50,673 bases of DNA from positions 1 through 50,673 of the forward strand of contig CAUZEB010000001.1 in NCBI GenBank assembly GCA_963578655.1, in the 5' to 3' direction. How positions within the stretch are numbered: position 1 is the stretch's first letter; each line of letters begins with the position of its first letter. Below are positions 9,614 to 19,005 of this stretch, piece by piece. Under the pieces are notes generated by a model that was not told where the DNA came from, ran no database searches, and saw nothing but the letters and a program-made list of their open reading frames with translations. A program made the position numbers and the translations under genes. Source of the DNA: CAUZEB01 sp963578655. Its GTDB lineage: Bacteria; Chloroflexota; Dehalococcoidia; Lucifugimonadales; CAUZEB01.

Positions 9614-9943
9614 ATGCTAGCCTTTGAGTTGTCACAGGAATTCATTAGACACCAACTCCAGGATTCTCTTTACAGTGAATTTCTGACCACTCAAAATCTA
9701 AGTGTTGGCATTTATGAATTGCCGTCAGGAGATTATGATCCTCAACAACCGCACACCGAAGATGAAGTCTATCTCGTTTTAAAAGGTAAAGGTAAGATCA
9801 GGGTATCAGAAGAAGTACGTGATGTCGCACCTGGCTCTGTAGTATATGTAAGTGCTGGCCTTGACCATAAATTCTTCGATATTATACAAACTCTTACAAT
9901 ACTGGTGATATTCTCTCCCGCCAGAGGGACGCAAATAAAGTAA
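9614..9943 (+). CDS. Small cupin-domain protein
   Basis: 109 residues with one cupin barrel. Motif 1 is PHTEDEVYLVLKGKGKI, with the His and Glu of the metal site, and motif 2 is PGSVVYVSAGLDHKFFD, whose last His completes the site. The ribosome site GAGGTGGG lies about seven bases before the ATG. Single-domain cupins range from isomerases and dioxygenases to sensory or storage proteins, so the role is open. It is divergent from the GNAT gene over a gap of about 215 bp. Confidence 0.85.
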   Translation: MLAFELSQEFIRHQLQDSLYSEFLTTQNLSVGIYELPSGDYDPQQPHTEDEVYLVLKGKGKIRVSEEVRDVAPGSVVYVSAGLDHKFFDIIQTLTILVIFSPARGTQIK

Positions 9944-9992
9944 TATAGGCCATCTCTATTCATTCTAATGAAATTAGACATCAAATTTATCT

Positions 9993-10020
9993 TTGACAAT
10001 TAGACAGATTAATCTATTAT
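9993..10020 (+). promoter_or_regulatory. Sigma-70-like promoter upstream of the CoA-transferase genes
   Basis: A perfect -35 TTGACA at 9993-9998 and a -10 TATTAT at 10015-10020 (five of six) are separated by 16 bp. It would produce a leader of about 125 nt before the CoA-transferase A start. No operator-like palindrome is obvious. Confidence 0.5.
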
Positions 10021-10152
10021 GTGCATGAAGGAACTGGCAAAATAAGTTGTAACAATCGAAGGCTTTTGTGCGTCGTATCCTATCGACCCTTAAACTGATT
10101 CCTCTAGAAATATAATTATATTTAAATAAATCCTATGGAGGTGCTTCAATCA

Positions 10153-10869
10153 ATGCCAATTAATAAGGTTGTACCATCCTTTATGGAAGCCGTTTCAGAC
10201 ATCAACGATGGAGCTACGTTGATGATCGATGGATTCGGTGGTCCGGGAGGGATGGCTCAAAACTTACTAATTGCTTTAAGAGACCAAGGAGCGAAAGATC
10301 TGACTATAATTTGCAATACAGCCGGTATTGCAAGCAGTACTGGTTTCGGGACTGTACCTGGTGATGCACCTATTGATACCGGTATCCTAATTGAAAATAA
10401 CCAAGTTAAGAAAGTAATAGCTTCTTACCCTGTTTCTCCTTCGCCTTCTCGGCCGAATGCTTTCGAAAAGGCCTACAATCTAGGTAAGATCAGCCTAGAG
10501 GTAGTACCACAAGGCACACTGGCTGAACGCATCAGATCTGGTGGCGCTGGGATTCCTGCATTCTATACTCCTACTGGTGTAGGCACGTTACTGGCGGAAG
10601 GAAAAGAAATTCGAACTTTCAATAAAAAGGATTTTTTGCTAGAACATTCTTTGATTGCAGATTTCGCTCTCCTGAAAGGACAACAATCAGACACATTAGG
10701 AAATGTAATATATGAGGGCACCTCTAGGAACTTTAATGCTGTTATGGCGACAGCATCTAACATTACTATTGTTGAGGTAGAGAAAATTCTTGAACCAGGA
10801 GGATTGAAGGGTGAAGCAATACATACTCCTGCAATATATGTTAATCGTATCGTACAACTACCTAGTTAG
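10153..10869 (+). CDS. CoA-transferase subunit A (3-oxoacid/acyl-CoA transferase, family I)
   Basis: Alpha subunit of a family I CoA-transferase, which moves CoA between acids such as succinyl-CoA and a 3-oxoacid. The N-terminal segment DGATLMIDGFGGPGGMAQNL holds the GxGG-type CoA-binding motif, and the C-terminal part has the EVEKILEPGGL segment found across the family. GGAGGTG at 10137-10143 is nine bases before ATG 10153; an in-frame ATG at 10135 lies upstream of the ribosome site and is less likely. The beta subunit starts 19 bp downstream, so they are co-transcribed. The exact acyl substrate cannot be told. Confidence 0.9.
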   Translation: MPINKVVPSFMEAVSDINDGATLMIDGFGGPGGMAQNLLIALRDQGAKDLTIICNTAGIASSTGFGTVPGDAPIDTGILIENNQVKKVIASYPVSPSPSRPNAFEKAYNLGKISLEVVPQGTLAERIRSGGAGIPAFYTPTGVGTLLAEGKEIRTFNKKDFLLEHSLIADFALLKGQQSDTLGNVIYEGTSRNFNAVMATASNITIVEVEKILEPGGLKGEAIHTPAIYVNRIVQLPS

Positions 10870-10888
10870 ATAGTTTGAGGGGTGACTT

Positions 10889-11554
10889 ATGGAACGATAT
10901 AGGCTTGATAGAGAAGTAATTGCAATGAGGGTCGCAAAAGAATTACGAGATGGCGATGTAGTGAACCTTGGCATTGGAATTCCCACTCTATGCTCTCAAT
11001 TTGTTCCCGAAGGACGCAGTATTATGTACCACAGTGAAAGTGGTGTGCTTAATTACGGACCCTTAGCGGAATCGGGAAATGAAAATATAGATCTAATAAA
11101 TGCTGGTGGTCAATTCCTAGCACCCAATCCAGGGATGTCTTTCTTTGATTCTGCAGATGCTTTTGCGATGATAAGAGGAAGTCACGTAGATGTCACAGTA
11201 CTGGGAGCCATGCAAGTCTCAAGGAGAGGTGATTTAGCTAATTGGATGTTGCCCAAGAGAGGAATAGGTAACGTTGGAGGGGCTATGGACTTAGCAGCAG
11301 GGGCTAAAAAAGTCATCGTAGCTATGGAGCACTCAAATAAAGACGGTAAAGCTAAAATTGTTGAGGAGTGTACATTTCCACTAACTGCCAAAGGTTGTGT
11401 CGATCTAATTGTTACTGATATAGCAGTCATGGAGATAACATCAGATGGGCTCCTCTTGACTGAAGTAGCCCCCGGATGGGCTCCAGAAAACGTGCAAAAA
11501 GAGACTGAAGCTATTCTTAAGGTTTCGTCCTACATTAGAGAGATTGAACTATGA
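10889..11554 (+). CDS. CoA-transferase subunit B
   Basis: Beta subunit, 221 residues, partner of the upstream subunit A. Glu50 in the SESGVLNYGP motif is the family's catalytic glutamate that forms the thioester intermediate. LGIGIPTLCSQFVP and PKRGIGNVGGAMDL are the other conserved blocks. The ribosome site is GAGGGGTG before the ATG. The heterodimer resembles the succinyl-CoA:3-oxoacid (ScoAB) and 3-oxoadipate (PcaIJ) types, and would help degrade ketone bodies or aromatic-derived acids. Confidence 0.9.
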   Translation: MERYRLDREVIAMRVAKELRDGDVVNLGIGIPTLCSQFVPEGRSIMYHSESGVLNYGPLAESGNENIDLINAGGQFLAPNPGMSFFDSADAFAMIRGSHVDVTVLGAMQVSRRGDLANWMLPKRGIGNVGGAMDLAAGAKKVIVAMEHSNKDGKAKIVEECTFPLTAKGCVDLIVTDIAVMEITSDGLLLTEVAPGWAPENVQKETEAILKVSSYIREIEL

Positions 11555-11642
11555 ACTATTTAAGTAAGAAAACCTAACATCTGAAACTATTCTCCTAACG
11601 AAGACTTAACCAGTTCAGAAAATTAAAGAGTCGAACTATTCC

Positions 11643-12272
11643 ATGATGAAAAAGTTTTTATCACCTTTCATTAGAAGGCCCAACTCCTCGTTACGGGGCC
11701 GTTTTGATCGAGTTTCATACATTATTCTTGGCTTGGGTAATCCTGGCCCTAAGTACTCTTGTACTCGCCACAATGTAGGATTCTGGTGCGTTGACCGACT
11801 ATCCAAAGAGTACTCAACTTCTGTTTGTACAGGAGACCAGGCTGCGTTGCTTGGTGAGTGTTCAATATCATCCACGCGCATCGTTCTGGCAAAACCATCC
11901 ACCTTTGTCAACCATAGCGGTCGGGCAGCATCAAATCTTATGTCAAGATACAATCTCCCATCACAAAATCTGTTAGTAATATATGACGATATTCATCTTC
12001 CTGTCGGAAAAATACGCCTAAGAGCTAATGGAAGCGCAGGAGGTCATAATGGCATGAAATCAATTATAGAGTCTATAGGAACTCGAAACTTTCCGAGATT
12101 ACGTGTCGGCATTGGTGGCCCTCCACGATCGCTTAGCCAATCAGACCATGTGCTAGGCTCCATGTCGTTAGAAGACCAAAATTTAACAGATGAAGCGATT
12201 GAACTTGTAGTACAGGTGGTGTCCTCATTCATAGGCGAAGGTATCACTTTAACAATGAACAAATTCAACTGA
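11643..12272 (+). CDS. pth: Peptidyl-tRNA hydrolase
   Basis: Releases peptides from stalled peptidyl-tRNA. The Pth family core starts near residue 26 (YIILGLGNPGPKYS). Asn33, His43 (TRHNVGF, catalytic base), Asn90 (STFVNHSG), Asp116 (YDDIHLP) and Asn136 (GGHNGMKS) match the active-site residues of E. coli Pth. At 209 residues it carries an extra N-terminal segment of about 22 basic residues; the start could be ATG 11643 or 11646, and the ribosome site is weak. It lies about 90 bp after the CoA-transferase pair. Confidence 0.93.
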   Translation: MMKKFLSPFIRRPNSSLRGRFDRVSYIILGLGNPGPKYSCTRHNVGFWCVDRLSKEYSTSVCTGDQAALLGECSISSTRIVLAKPSTFVNHSGRAASNLMSRYNLPSQNLLVIYDDIHLPVGKIRLRANGSAGGHNGMKSIIESIGTRNFPRLRVGIGGPPRSLSQSDHVLGSMSLEDQNLTDEAIELVVQVVSSFIGEGITLTMNKFN

Positions 12273-12339
12273 CCAAACTCTACCATAAGTTTGTCATCGT
12301 ATAACTCATAGGGCTAGAAGAAGGGAATTATACAACCAA

Positions 12340-14262
12340 GTGGACACATCTATGTTATTAATAAATCTTATCTTGTCAACGCTCATTCTTACCATAGCCT
12401 GTTCCAACTTCCCTAGAGAGAGCCGAACTAACCATACAATAAATACTCTGACTCCGACTTCTATCTCTCAAACAGCAAAAAGTGCAGACATGTTGACATC
12501 GTCTGTGTCAGTAAGAAAGAACATACCGCCAGATCGTGATTTATACGACATTGCTCGACGACTAGGGAATAATTATGAAAGCACAATTTCCGTTCGCACA
12601 CAAAGGCTAGGGCAACAGTATCTCGAAGATCATGAAGAAACTTTTTGGATATTGGATCAGACTAATCAGAATGCTTATAGCGTCCAAGCGACTCTTATGA
12701 TTGTGTCGGAACATGCTTATTGGTACGTCGATAATGAAGTCTTCATCAAACGTGATGATCTAATCAAAGCAGTTACGTCTTATGAACACAACATTTACCC
12801 CACCGTCACGACTTTCTTTGGTGATATCTGGAGTCCCGGTATAGATGGCGATCCACGCCTTACAATTTTACACACTCAGCTATATGGTGCGGCTCTAGGT
12901 TATTTCAGTTCCAATGACGAGTATCCGAAACAAATTCGACCGCTCAGTAATCAACGAAAAATGATATACATGGATACCAGATGGCAAAAGCCTGGCTCCC
13001 AGGGCTACCTCAGTGTACTAGCGCATGAACTACAACACGCGATTCACTGGAACATAGACAAAGGAGAGGATGCCTGGGTAAATGAAGGTCTCTCTGAATT
13101 GGCTGTTGAACTATCCGGGTTTCCGACGTTCCATATCCCTTCATTTCTTAAAAAGGCTGACACTTCCCTCAACTACAGACCTGAGAGTAATGTCAATTCA
13201 AGTCCTTATTATGGAGCTTCTAATCTTTTTTTTGCTTATCTCACCCAACATTACGGAGGTGACAAAAACATTAAGCACCTGGTACTAGAACAGGCCGACA
13301 GTATAGCTGGTGTTGAACGTTATTTATCCTCCTTTGGAACAAACTTTTTGGGTGTGTTTAAAGATTGGCTAGTTGCCAATTACGTTGGTGAGAATTCTGG
13401 CCCCTTTGGGTATACGGACAGAGAAATTAAAACGCAAGATGTCCAATTGGTGGATAGTTTTCGCAAAATAACACAAGAACTTCCGCAATTCGCAGCGAGC
13501 TATACCGATATCAGAATTGCCGAAGGAGACGCTGTAATAACATTTGAAGGAGACTCGACCGTTAAACAAGTGAAGACAGAGTGTCTTAGCGGTCGTTTTT
13601 GTTGGTGGGGTAATAGAGGGGATAGCATAGATTCTAGGATGACACGGGGATTTGATCTCTCTACATTAACCGAAGCAACCTTGATATTCTGGACCTGGTT
13701 CGAAATAGAGAAACATTGGGACTACGGATATGTAAGTATATCCACCGACGGCGGAAGTACATGGGCTACCATGAAGGGTAAATACACCACAAACGACAAT
13801 CCCCTGGGAAATAATTTTGGTAACGGAATAACTGGCAGATCGAATGTATGGGTAAAAGAGCAAGTGAATCTCACTCCTTTTGTCGGAAGTAATATACTAA
13901 TTAGATTCGAATACATAACAGACGGCGCCGTTTACTCTGACGGATTAGTCATAGATGATATTTCCATCCCTCAATTGGGTTTCTTCGACGATGCGGAGGA
14001 GGATCAAGTTTGGATATCAGAAGGATTCCATAGAATTGAGAATTCAATACCTCAAAAATACGCGATCCGTCTTATCGAGAAAGGATTTAACGACGCCTAC
14101 TCTGTTAGAGAAGTTATCGTACCAGAGAGCGGCCAACTAGAATTTATAATCGAAGATTTTGGATCCTTGATTGAATACGCTATAGTAATTGTATCCCCTG
14201 TCACACGTGATACTCATCAGTCAGTTGAATATACTCTTACCATCAAGCCTTTGACAGAATAG
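12340..14262 (+). CDS. Secreted zinc metallopeptidase lipoprotein (immune inhibitor A-like)
   Basis: 640-residue predicted lipoprotein. A hydrophobic signal ends at Cys21 (LTIAC, lipobox-like), placing it at the cell surface or periplasm. The catalytic motif HELQH is at residues 229-233, with a downstream Glu249 in NEGLSELA as a likely third zinc ligand, so a gluzincin-type site. The C-terminal third contains an aromatic-rich beta-sandwich segment with a STDGGSTW turn and a DGLVIDDISI strand, like the MAM/VEG-type domain of M6 immune inhibitor A peptidases. Start is GTG 12340 or ATG 12352. It probably scavenges protein. Family placement is by motif only. Confidence 0.8.
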   Translation: MDTSMLLINLILSTLILTIACSNFPRESRTNHTINTLTPTSISQTAKSADMLTSSVSVRKNIPPDRDLYDIARRLGNNYESTISVRTQRLGQQYLEDHEETFWILDQTNQNAYSVQATLMIVSEHAYWYVDNEVFIKRDDLIKAVTSYEHNIYPTVTTFFGDIWSPGIDGDPRLTILHTQLYGAALGYFSSNDEYPKQIRPLSNQRKMIYMDTRWQKPGSQGYLSVLAHELQHAIHWNIDKGEDAWVNEGLSELAVELSGFPTFHIPSFLKKADTSLNYRPESNVNSSPYYGASNLFFAYLTQHYGGDKNIKHLVLEQADSIAGVERYLSSFGTNFLGVFKDWLVANYVGENSGPFGYTDREIKTQDVQLVDSFRKITQELPQFAASYTDIRIAEGDAVITFEGDSTVKQVKTECLSGRFCWWGNRGDSIDSRMTRGFDLSTLTEATLIFWTWFEIEKHWDYGYVSISTDGGSTWATMKGKYTTNDNPLGNNFGNGITGRSNVWVKEQVNLTPFVGSNILIRFEYITDGAVYSDGLVIDDISIPQLGFFDDAEEDQVWISEGFHRIENSIPQKYAIRLIEKGFNDAYSVREVIVPESGQLEFIIEDFGSLIEYAIVIVSPVTRDTHQSVEYTLTIKPLTE

Positions 14263-14361
14263 TGATTTATATTTAATCAATGTCTCCACTCATACTCAAG
14301 ATTACTGTATTCATCATTCTTGTTATTCGGTTAAATATTTTGGCCTAAAGTACACCCTAAT

Positions 14362-15390
14362 TCAACCTCCTATATGGTACATTTCCACCTTTCCTCTAGA
14401 GTTACGTAATGCCTCCGTCATAGATGATCTTGCTTCGGAGTATCGATCTACTCTTCGTATCCAAGTCTGTTTTATGATTTTCTCTATCTCTGCATCGTCT
14501 GCACCCATCCGCATTGGTTCTCTCAGATCCGTTCCTTCGCTTCCAAATAAACATGTAAATATCTTGCCTTCAGGTGACAATCGAAGCCGAGTACAATCTC
14601 CACAGAAAGGCTCAGTCACCGAGTTTATAAGTCCGATTTCTCCCTCACCATCCACGTATCGATATCTGGTCGCAACCTCTCCCGTATAATTAGATGCAAT
14701 TGGTTCAAGGGGCATTACCTCATTAATCCTCGCCACAATTTCTTTTCCTGAAACCACATTTGCTAAACTCCACCCGTTGCGAGTTCCTACATCCATATAT
14801 TCAATAAAGCGGACAATATGCCCTCTCTTCTTGAAATACCTTGCTAATTGCACCACCGTGTGATCGTTAATCCCTCTTTGGACCACTGCGTTAACTTTAA
14901 TAGGGAAAAAGCCATTAGCTTCTGCTGACGCTATGCCCTCCAGAACTCTATCCACTCCGTATCCTCGGCCATTCATTTTTTTAAATATCTGGTCGTCCAA
15001 CGTGTCTAATGAAATCGTAATCCTATTTAGCCCTGATTGCCTCAAAGCTTTCGCTTTGCCAGGAAGGAGATACGAGTTGGTAGTCATTGTTAGATCTTCT
15101 ATGCCTTTGATTTTTGCAAGCATCGCCACCAGGTCTTCTATTGATTTCCTAACCAGTGGTTCTCCGCCCGTAATACGTATTTTCGTTGCGCCGAGGTTAA
15201 CCATTATCTTGGACAACCTAACTATCTCTTCGAAGGTCAATAGCTCTATTTTTGGTAAAAATTTGTAACTTTCGCCGTATATTTCCGCCGGCATACAATA
15301 TGTGCAACGAAAGTTACATCGATCCGTAACCGAAATCCTTAAATCTTTGAAGGGCCTAGAAAATTTGTCTTCGATTATGGTAAGTGCCAT
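14362..15390 (-). CDS. moaA: GTP 3',8-cyclase MoaA
   Basis: Radical SAM enzyme that starts molybdenum cofactor synthesis by converting GTP to 3',8-cyclo-GTP, the substrate of MoaC. Cys25, Cys29 and Cys32 (CNFRCTYC) bind the SAM cluster; the second C-terminal cluster sits in CGDCTRLRLSPEGKIFTC; and the protein ends in the conserved Gly-Gly tail needed for activity. Length 342 residues is normal. It is the last gene of the minus-strand block beginning at obgE; its MoaC partner is the fused protein at 5.5-6.5 kb. Confidence 0.95.
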   Translation of the reverse strand: MALTIIEDKFSRPFKDLRISVTDRCNFRCTYCMPAEIYGESYKFLPKIELLTFEEIVRLSKIMVNLGATKIRITGGEPLVRKSIEDLVAMLAKIKGIEDLTMTTNSYLLPGKAKALRQSGLNRITISLDTLDDQIFKKMNGRGYGVDRVLEGIASAEANGFFPIKVNAVVQRGINDHTVVQLARYFKKRGHIVRFIEYMDVGTRNGWSLANVVSGKEIVARINEVMPLEPIASNYTGEVATRYRYVDGEGEIGLINSVTEPFCGDCTRLRLSPEGKIFTCLFGSEGTDLREPMRMGADDAEIEKIIKQTWIRRVDRYSEARSSMTEALRNSRGKVEMYHIGG

Positions 15391-15477
15391 TTGTTAAAGC
15401 CTAATTAGAGAGTTGAATTCTGTACTGCAATACCAACGTATCACCCACATTATAACTCAATTATGCAACTTAATAAT

Positions 15478-16077
15478 CTATGTGTTTCTTTTGATGAGTT
15501 TGGATACAATTTTTCTACAGGCTCTAGCTCTATGACTAAACATATTTTTTTCATCTCGATCTAGCTCAGCCATAGTTCTGCCCAATTCAGGTATTAAGAA
15601 AATGGGATCATAGCCGAATCCATTGGAGCCCCTAGGTTTACTAATTATTAAGCCCTCACATGCCCCTTCGGATATTAATAAAGCCCTGTTAGACTCTGCG
15701 ACCGCAATAACGCATTTAAACTCAGCCCGGAAATTACGGTCTCCTATCTTGTTAAGTTTCGAGATCAGGAGATCAACACGATCTTCGTCCGTGGCTAATG
15801 GTCCAGCATATCTGGCAGAATAAATACCTGGCTTCCTGCCTAAGGCCTCTACTTCCAATCCTGAGTCATCAGCCAAAGTCGTAAGACCGCTAAGTTCGCA
15901 ATACTTAGTGGCCTTCAATACAGCATTCTCCTTGAAAGTAGTTCCTCTTTCCTCTACTTCTATATCTATGCCCACATCGGTAAGCGATAATATTTCTATA
16001 GCCGTACGATCGAAAAAAGTCGCGATTTCTTTAAACTTACCCTTATTATGAGTAGCGATTAAGATTTTTGATTTCAT
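15478..16077 (-). CDS. rdgB: XTP/dITP diphosphatase (RdgB/HAM1)
   Basis: House-cleaning NTPase that removes deaminated purine nucleotides. The N-terminal ATHNKGKFKEI motif binds the triphosphate, Asp70/Asp71 in TLADDSGLEVEAL bind metal, and GSNGFGYDPIF and the terminal SHRARA block are family signatures. Length 199 residues is standard. It lies 63 bp downstream of fba and 87 bp upstream of moaA on the same strand. Confidence 0.95.
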   Translation of the reverse strand: MKSKILIATHNKGKFKEIATFFDRTAIEILSLTDVGIDIEVEERGTTFKENAVLKATKYCELSGLTTLADDSGLEVEALGRKPGIYSARYAGPLATDEDRVDLLISKLNKIGDRNFRAEFKCVIAVAESNRALLISEGACEGLIISKPRGSNGFGYDPIFLIPELGRTMAELDRDEKNMFSHRARACRKIVSKLIKRNT

Positions 16078-16140
16078 TGGGATATCACCGGGGCTAAATA
16101 CTTGTTTTAGCTAATTGGTCTTATATGATTCTAGGCCTAA

Positions 16141-17160
16141 TCAATCAATAGAATCATATTTGCCTTGCCTCGCCAAGCTCGTAAGCGCCGCTCGCTTATG
16201 GAAGGCCTGTTTTGCTGCCTGAGCGTTCTCACTTCTACCACCCCATGCCTTTAGAGGGGATGCCTGAAGCCCACGTCCAAAAGAAAAGCTAAGCTCCCAT
16301 GGGACATTTGATGCAGCTCCATACAGGTTGATCTCATTCAAGTTTTTCGTTGCTTCTTCGTCTCCCTGCCCACCCGATAGAAAAACTATCCCTGGTACAG
16401 CCGCGGGCACGGTCCTCTTTAGACATTCCACTGTCATCTGTGCCACTTTTTTGGGGCCAGCCCGATTGGAAGCTTCCTTACCAGAAAGAATCATATTCGG
16501 TTTTAGTAAAGTACTATCAAGTCTAACATTCTGATTCCCAAGTTGGTAATATACCTCGCGCAAAGTTAGTTCCGTTATCTCATAGCATTTCTCTATACTA
16601 TGATCACCGTCCATAAGCACTTCAGGTTCAACTATAGGAACCAAACCTGCTTCCTGGCTTAAACCTGCAAAACGAGCTAGGGCATGCGCATTAGCTCCTA
16701 TCCCATAACTGGTCGGTATATCTTCGCCTATATTAATAACGGCTCTCCATTTCGTAAATTTAGCCCCTAATTTAACATATTCGTCCAAACGACCACGTAA
16801 GCCATCAAGACCGTCAGTAATAACCTCTCCTCCTGCTCCTGCTAAAGGGTTAGTGCTTTTGTCTACCTTAATACCTGGCATGATCCCTTGTTCTCTAAGT
16901 ATATCTACTAATAGCTTACCTTCACGATTTTGCTGGCGAATTGTTTCATCGTAAAGTATAACGCCGCTTATAAACTGTGATGCTCCTTCAGTCGCGAAAA
17001 GCATTTCACGGTAATCTCTCCTATTTTCAAAGGAGGACTCTACATTTATAGAGTCAAATCGTCGCTTTATCGTCCCTGTGCTCTCATCTGCAGCAAGAAT
17101 ACCTCTACCTGAACCTACAAGGGCTCTGGCAATATCCCTTAGTTGCATCTCCACTGTCAT
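16141..17160 (-). CDS. fba: Fructose-bisphosphate aldolase, class I
   Basis: Class I (Schiff-base) aldolase of 339 residues, of the animal/plant-type family rather than the archaeal type. Asp24 (GILAADEST), Lys137 (KFTKWRAV), Glu178 and Glu180 (IVEPEV) and the Schiff-base Lys220 (LLKPNM) match rabbit aldolase residues 33, 146, 187, 189 and 229. It interconverts fructose-1,6-bisphosphate and two triose phosphates in the cytosol. It sits 29 bp downstream of fbp in the same orientation, a pairing that points to gluconeogenesis. Confidence 0.95.
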   Translation of the reverse strand: MTVEMQLRDIARALVGSGRGILAADESTGTIKRRFDSINVESSFENRRDYREMLFATEGASQFISGVILYDETIRQQNREGKLLVDILREQGIMPGIKVDKSTNPLAGAGGEVITDGLDGLRGRLDEYVKLGAKFTKWRAVINIGEDIPTSYGIGANAHALARFAGLSQEAGLVPIVEPEVLMDGDHSIEKCYEITELTLREVYYQLGNQNVRLDSTLLKPNMILSGKEASNRAGPKKVAQMTVECLKRTVPAAVPGIVFLSGGQGDEEATKNLNEINLYGAASNVPWELSFSFGRGLQASPLKAWGGRSENAQAAKQAFHKRAALTSLARQGKYDSID

Positions 17161-17189
17161 TTCGTCACCTCATTCCTTAACTGAATAAA

Positions 17190-18164
17190 CTATGCTTCTA
17201 GAATTTTAAGCACAGTATGCACTACACTCGTATTACCTATAATAAGCGGCACACGCTGATGAATTTTCTCGGGTTGAATCTCGAGTATAGGTATGGAACC
17301 GGAAGACGCCCTACCTCCGGCCTGTTCCGCAATGAACCCCAGAGGATTGGCTTCATACATTAGGCGCAACTTCCCTTGCTTGTTCTTTGCATCTCCAGGG
17401 TAAAGAAATACGCCGCCTTTCAGAAGGTTTCTATGGAAATCAGCAACCAGAGAACCTACATATCGCTGGGAATAAGAAGTTCTTAAGTGAGCAGCGACTT
17501 TTTGCATCTTCTCATCCCATTTGCCAACATTTCCTTCATTGAAACTATAATATTCGCACTTACTAGGTATATTTATGTCAGGGTGCGTTAAGAGAAATTC
17601 ACCAGATTTTGTGTTAAGGGTAAAGCCGTTCACACGACCCACAGTCGCGACTACCAATACAGTGCTGGATCCATATATCACATATGCGGACGCAACCTGC
17701 TTGTTACCACTTTTTAACAATGTTCCACTGCCCAAAATTTCTTCAGGATCTTTATGCCATATACCGAAGATCGATCCTATCGTAACAGCAACATCTATAT
17801 TTGAAGATCCATCTAATGGATCCATCAACACAACATATGTACGGGAGGAGTCATCATCATCTCCCATCATCACGCCTTTTTCTTCTTCCTCTGAGCCCAC
17901 AGCCGCTACGCGCCCACTGTCAACAAACATTCTTATGAAGGTCTCAGATGCGAGACTGTCGAGCTTTTGGACTATCTCACCTTGAACGTTTACCTCTCCT
18001 GTAGAGCCTAGAACCGAGGCAGTAGCCGCATCTCTCACTAGGCTTTGTATCATAGCACCTCCTCCTGCTATGGCTTTTATAACAGCATCAAGGCCATCGG
18101 TGTGCTCATTATTGGATCTACCCCTATCTAAGTAGTGTGATAGAGTCTCTTGATGGTTTGTCAC
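17190..18164 (-). CDS. fbp: Fructose-1,6-bisphosphatase, class I
   Basis: 324 residues; hydrolyses fructose-1,6-bisphosphate to fructose-6-phosphate, the committed gluconeogenic step. The metal site is formed by GSEEEE near residues 90-95 and DPLDGSSNID at 115-124, and the phosphate site by the YPGDAKNKQGKLR segment. Length and order match class I FBPases. The gap to fba is 29 bp, so the two are likely one transcript. A gap of about 180 bp upstream holds no clear promoter. Confidence 0.95.
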   Translation of the reverse strand: MTNHQETLSHYLDRGRSNNEHTDGLDAVIKAIAGGGAMIQSLVRDAATASVLGSTGEVNVQGEIVQKLDSLASETFIRMFVDSGRVAAVGSEEEEKGVMMGDDDDSSRTYVVLMDPLDGSSNIDVAVTIGSIFGIWHKDPEEILGSGTLLKSGNKQVASAYVIYGSSTVLVVATVGRVNGFTLNTKSGEFLLTHPDINIPSKCEYYSFNEGNVGKWDEKMQKVAAHLRTSYSQRYVGSLVADFHRNLLKGGVFLYPGDAKNKQGKLRLMYEANPLGFIAEQAGGRASSGSIPILEIQPEKIHQRVPLIIGNTSVVHTVLKILEA

Positions 18165-18347
18165 GGAGAAGGCCTCTTGTTATTACATGAAGAGTAGAAT
18201 GGCAATGACAGCTCTGTAGTGACAAGCTTACCATAGGCATAGACCTGCCTCAAGACCATTATTAGGCTGCGAATTAGACCTGTGGCCCATATATCCGTAT
18301 GTATTTATATTCCTAATGCTCACAATCACTGGTAACTTTAATTCTAG

Positions 18348-18998
18348 CTACCGTGTATCTAAATGAGAAGCATCGTTAAACCGATTAATTCTCCAGAAAA
18401 ACGGATTGTAGCTAGTCTCCTCTAGTGAAGTCCATAAGTCTAGATCAAATGTGAAGTCAAATAGAGCAGTGTTGCGAATATTCATCCCCCAGATTAGTTC
18501 TGTACGCATAAGAACAGCCAGTAAGTTTTGAAGTATCCCACCGTGAGTAAACGCAATTATTACATCGTCATCTGAATGCTTTCTAATTACTGTAGATAGG
18601 AAGAGATGAGCTCTAATATTACGTTCTTTAAACGATTCAGCTTTGGGAACCTTATCCCAGTTCCTATTCCTTAGAAATTCTCGAGACAGCTTAGGATGTC
18701 TTAAATCAATCTCTTCCCATGTTAGGCCACTGAATATACCTATATCGTATTCCTTCAGGTTATCTAGATACTCTATTGGTACCGACCAAGATCCACAAAC
18801 GATCTGTGCGGTATCTCTAGTTCGTCGAAGAGGACTGGAATAAATATGATTGATTTCCAGTTTCTCCTCCTTGAATCTATCGTGTAATTTTCGAGCTTGA
18901 TCCCTCCCTGTCTCAGACAGAATGTAATCCATCCGTCCCTGTAGTCTGCCATCAGCATTGGCAATTGTTTCTCCATGTCGTACGAACATAATTCTCAA
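18348..18998 (-). CDS. Histidine phosphatase family protein (phosphoglycerate mutase-like)
   Basis: 216 residues. The N-terminal phosphohistidine motif FVRHGET holds Arg7 and His8, followed by GRLQGRMD and SPLRRTRDTA; the second catalytic His is in ITHGGILQN-type context (FTHGGIL). The family includes cofactor-dependent phosphoglycerate mutases, alpha-ribazole phosphatase and broad-range phosphatases; the substrate is not evident. The gap to pyrE is seven bp, so they are co-transcribed. A second family member is at 49.5 kb. Confidence 0.9.
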   Translation of the reverse strand: MRIMFVRHGETIANADGRLQGRMDYILSETGRDQARKLHDRFKEEKLEINHIYSSPLRRTRDTAQIVCGSWSVPIEYLDNLKEYDIGIFSGLTWEEIDLRHPKLSREFLRNRNWDKVPKAESFKERNIRAHLFLSTVIRKHSDDDVIIAFTHGGILQNLLAVLMRTELIWGMNIRNTALFDFTFDLDLWTSLEETSYNPFFWRINRFNDASHLDTR

Positions 18999-19005
18999 AG
19001 TATGC

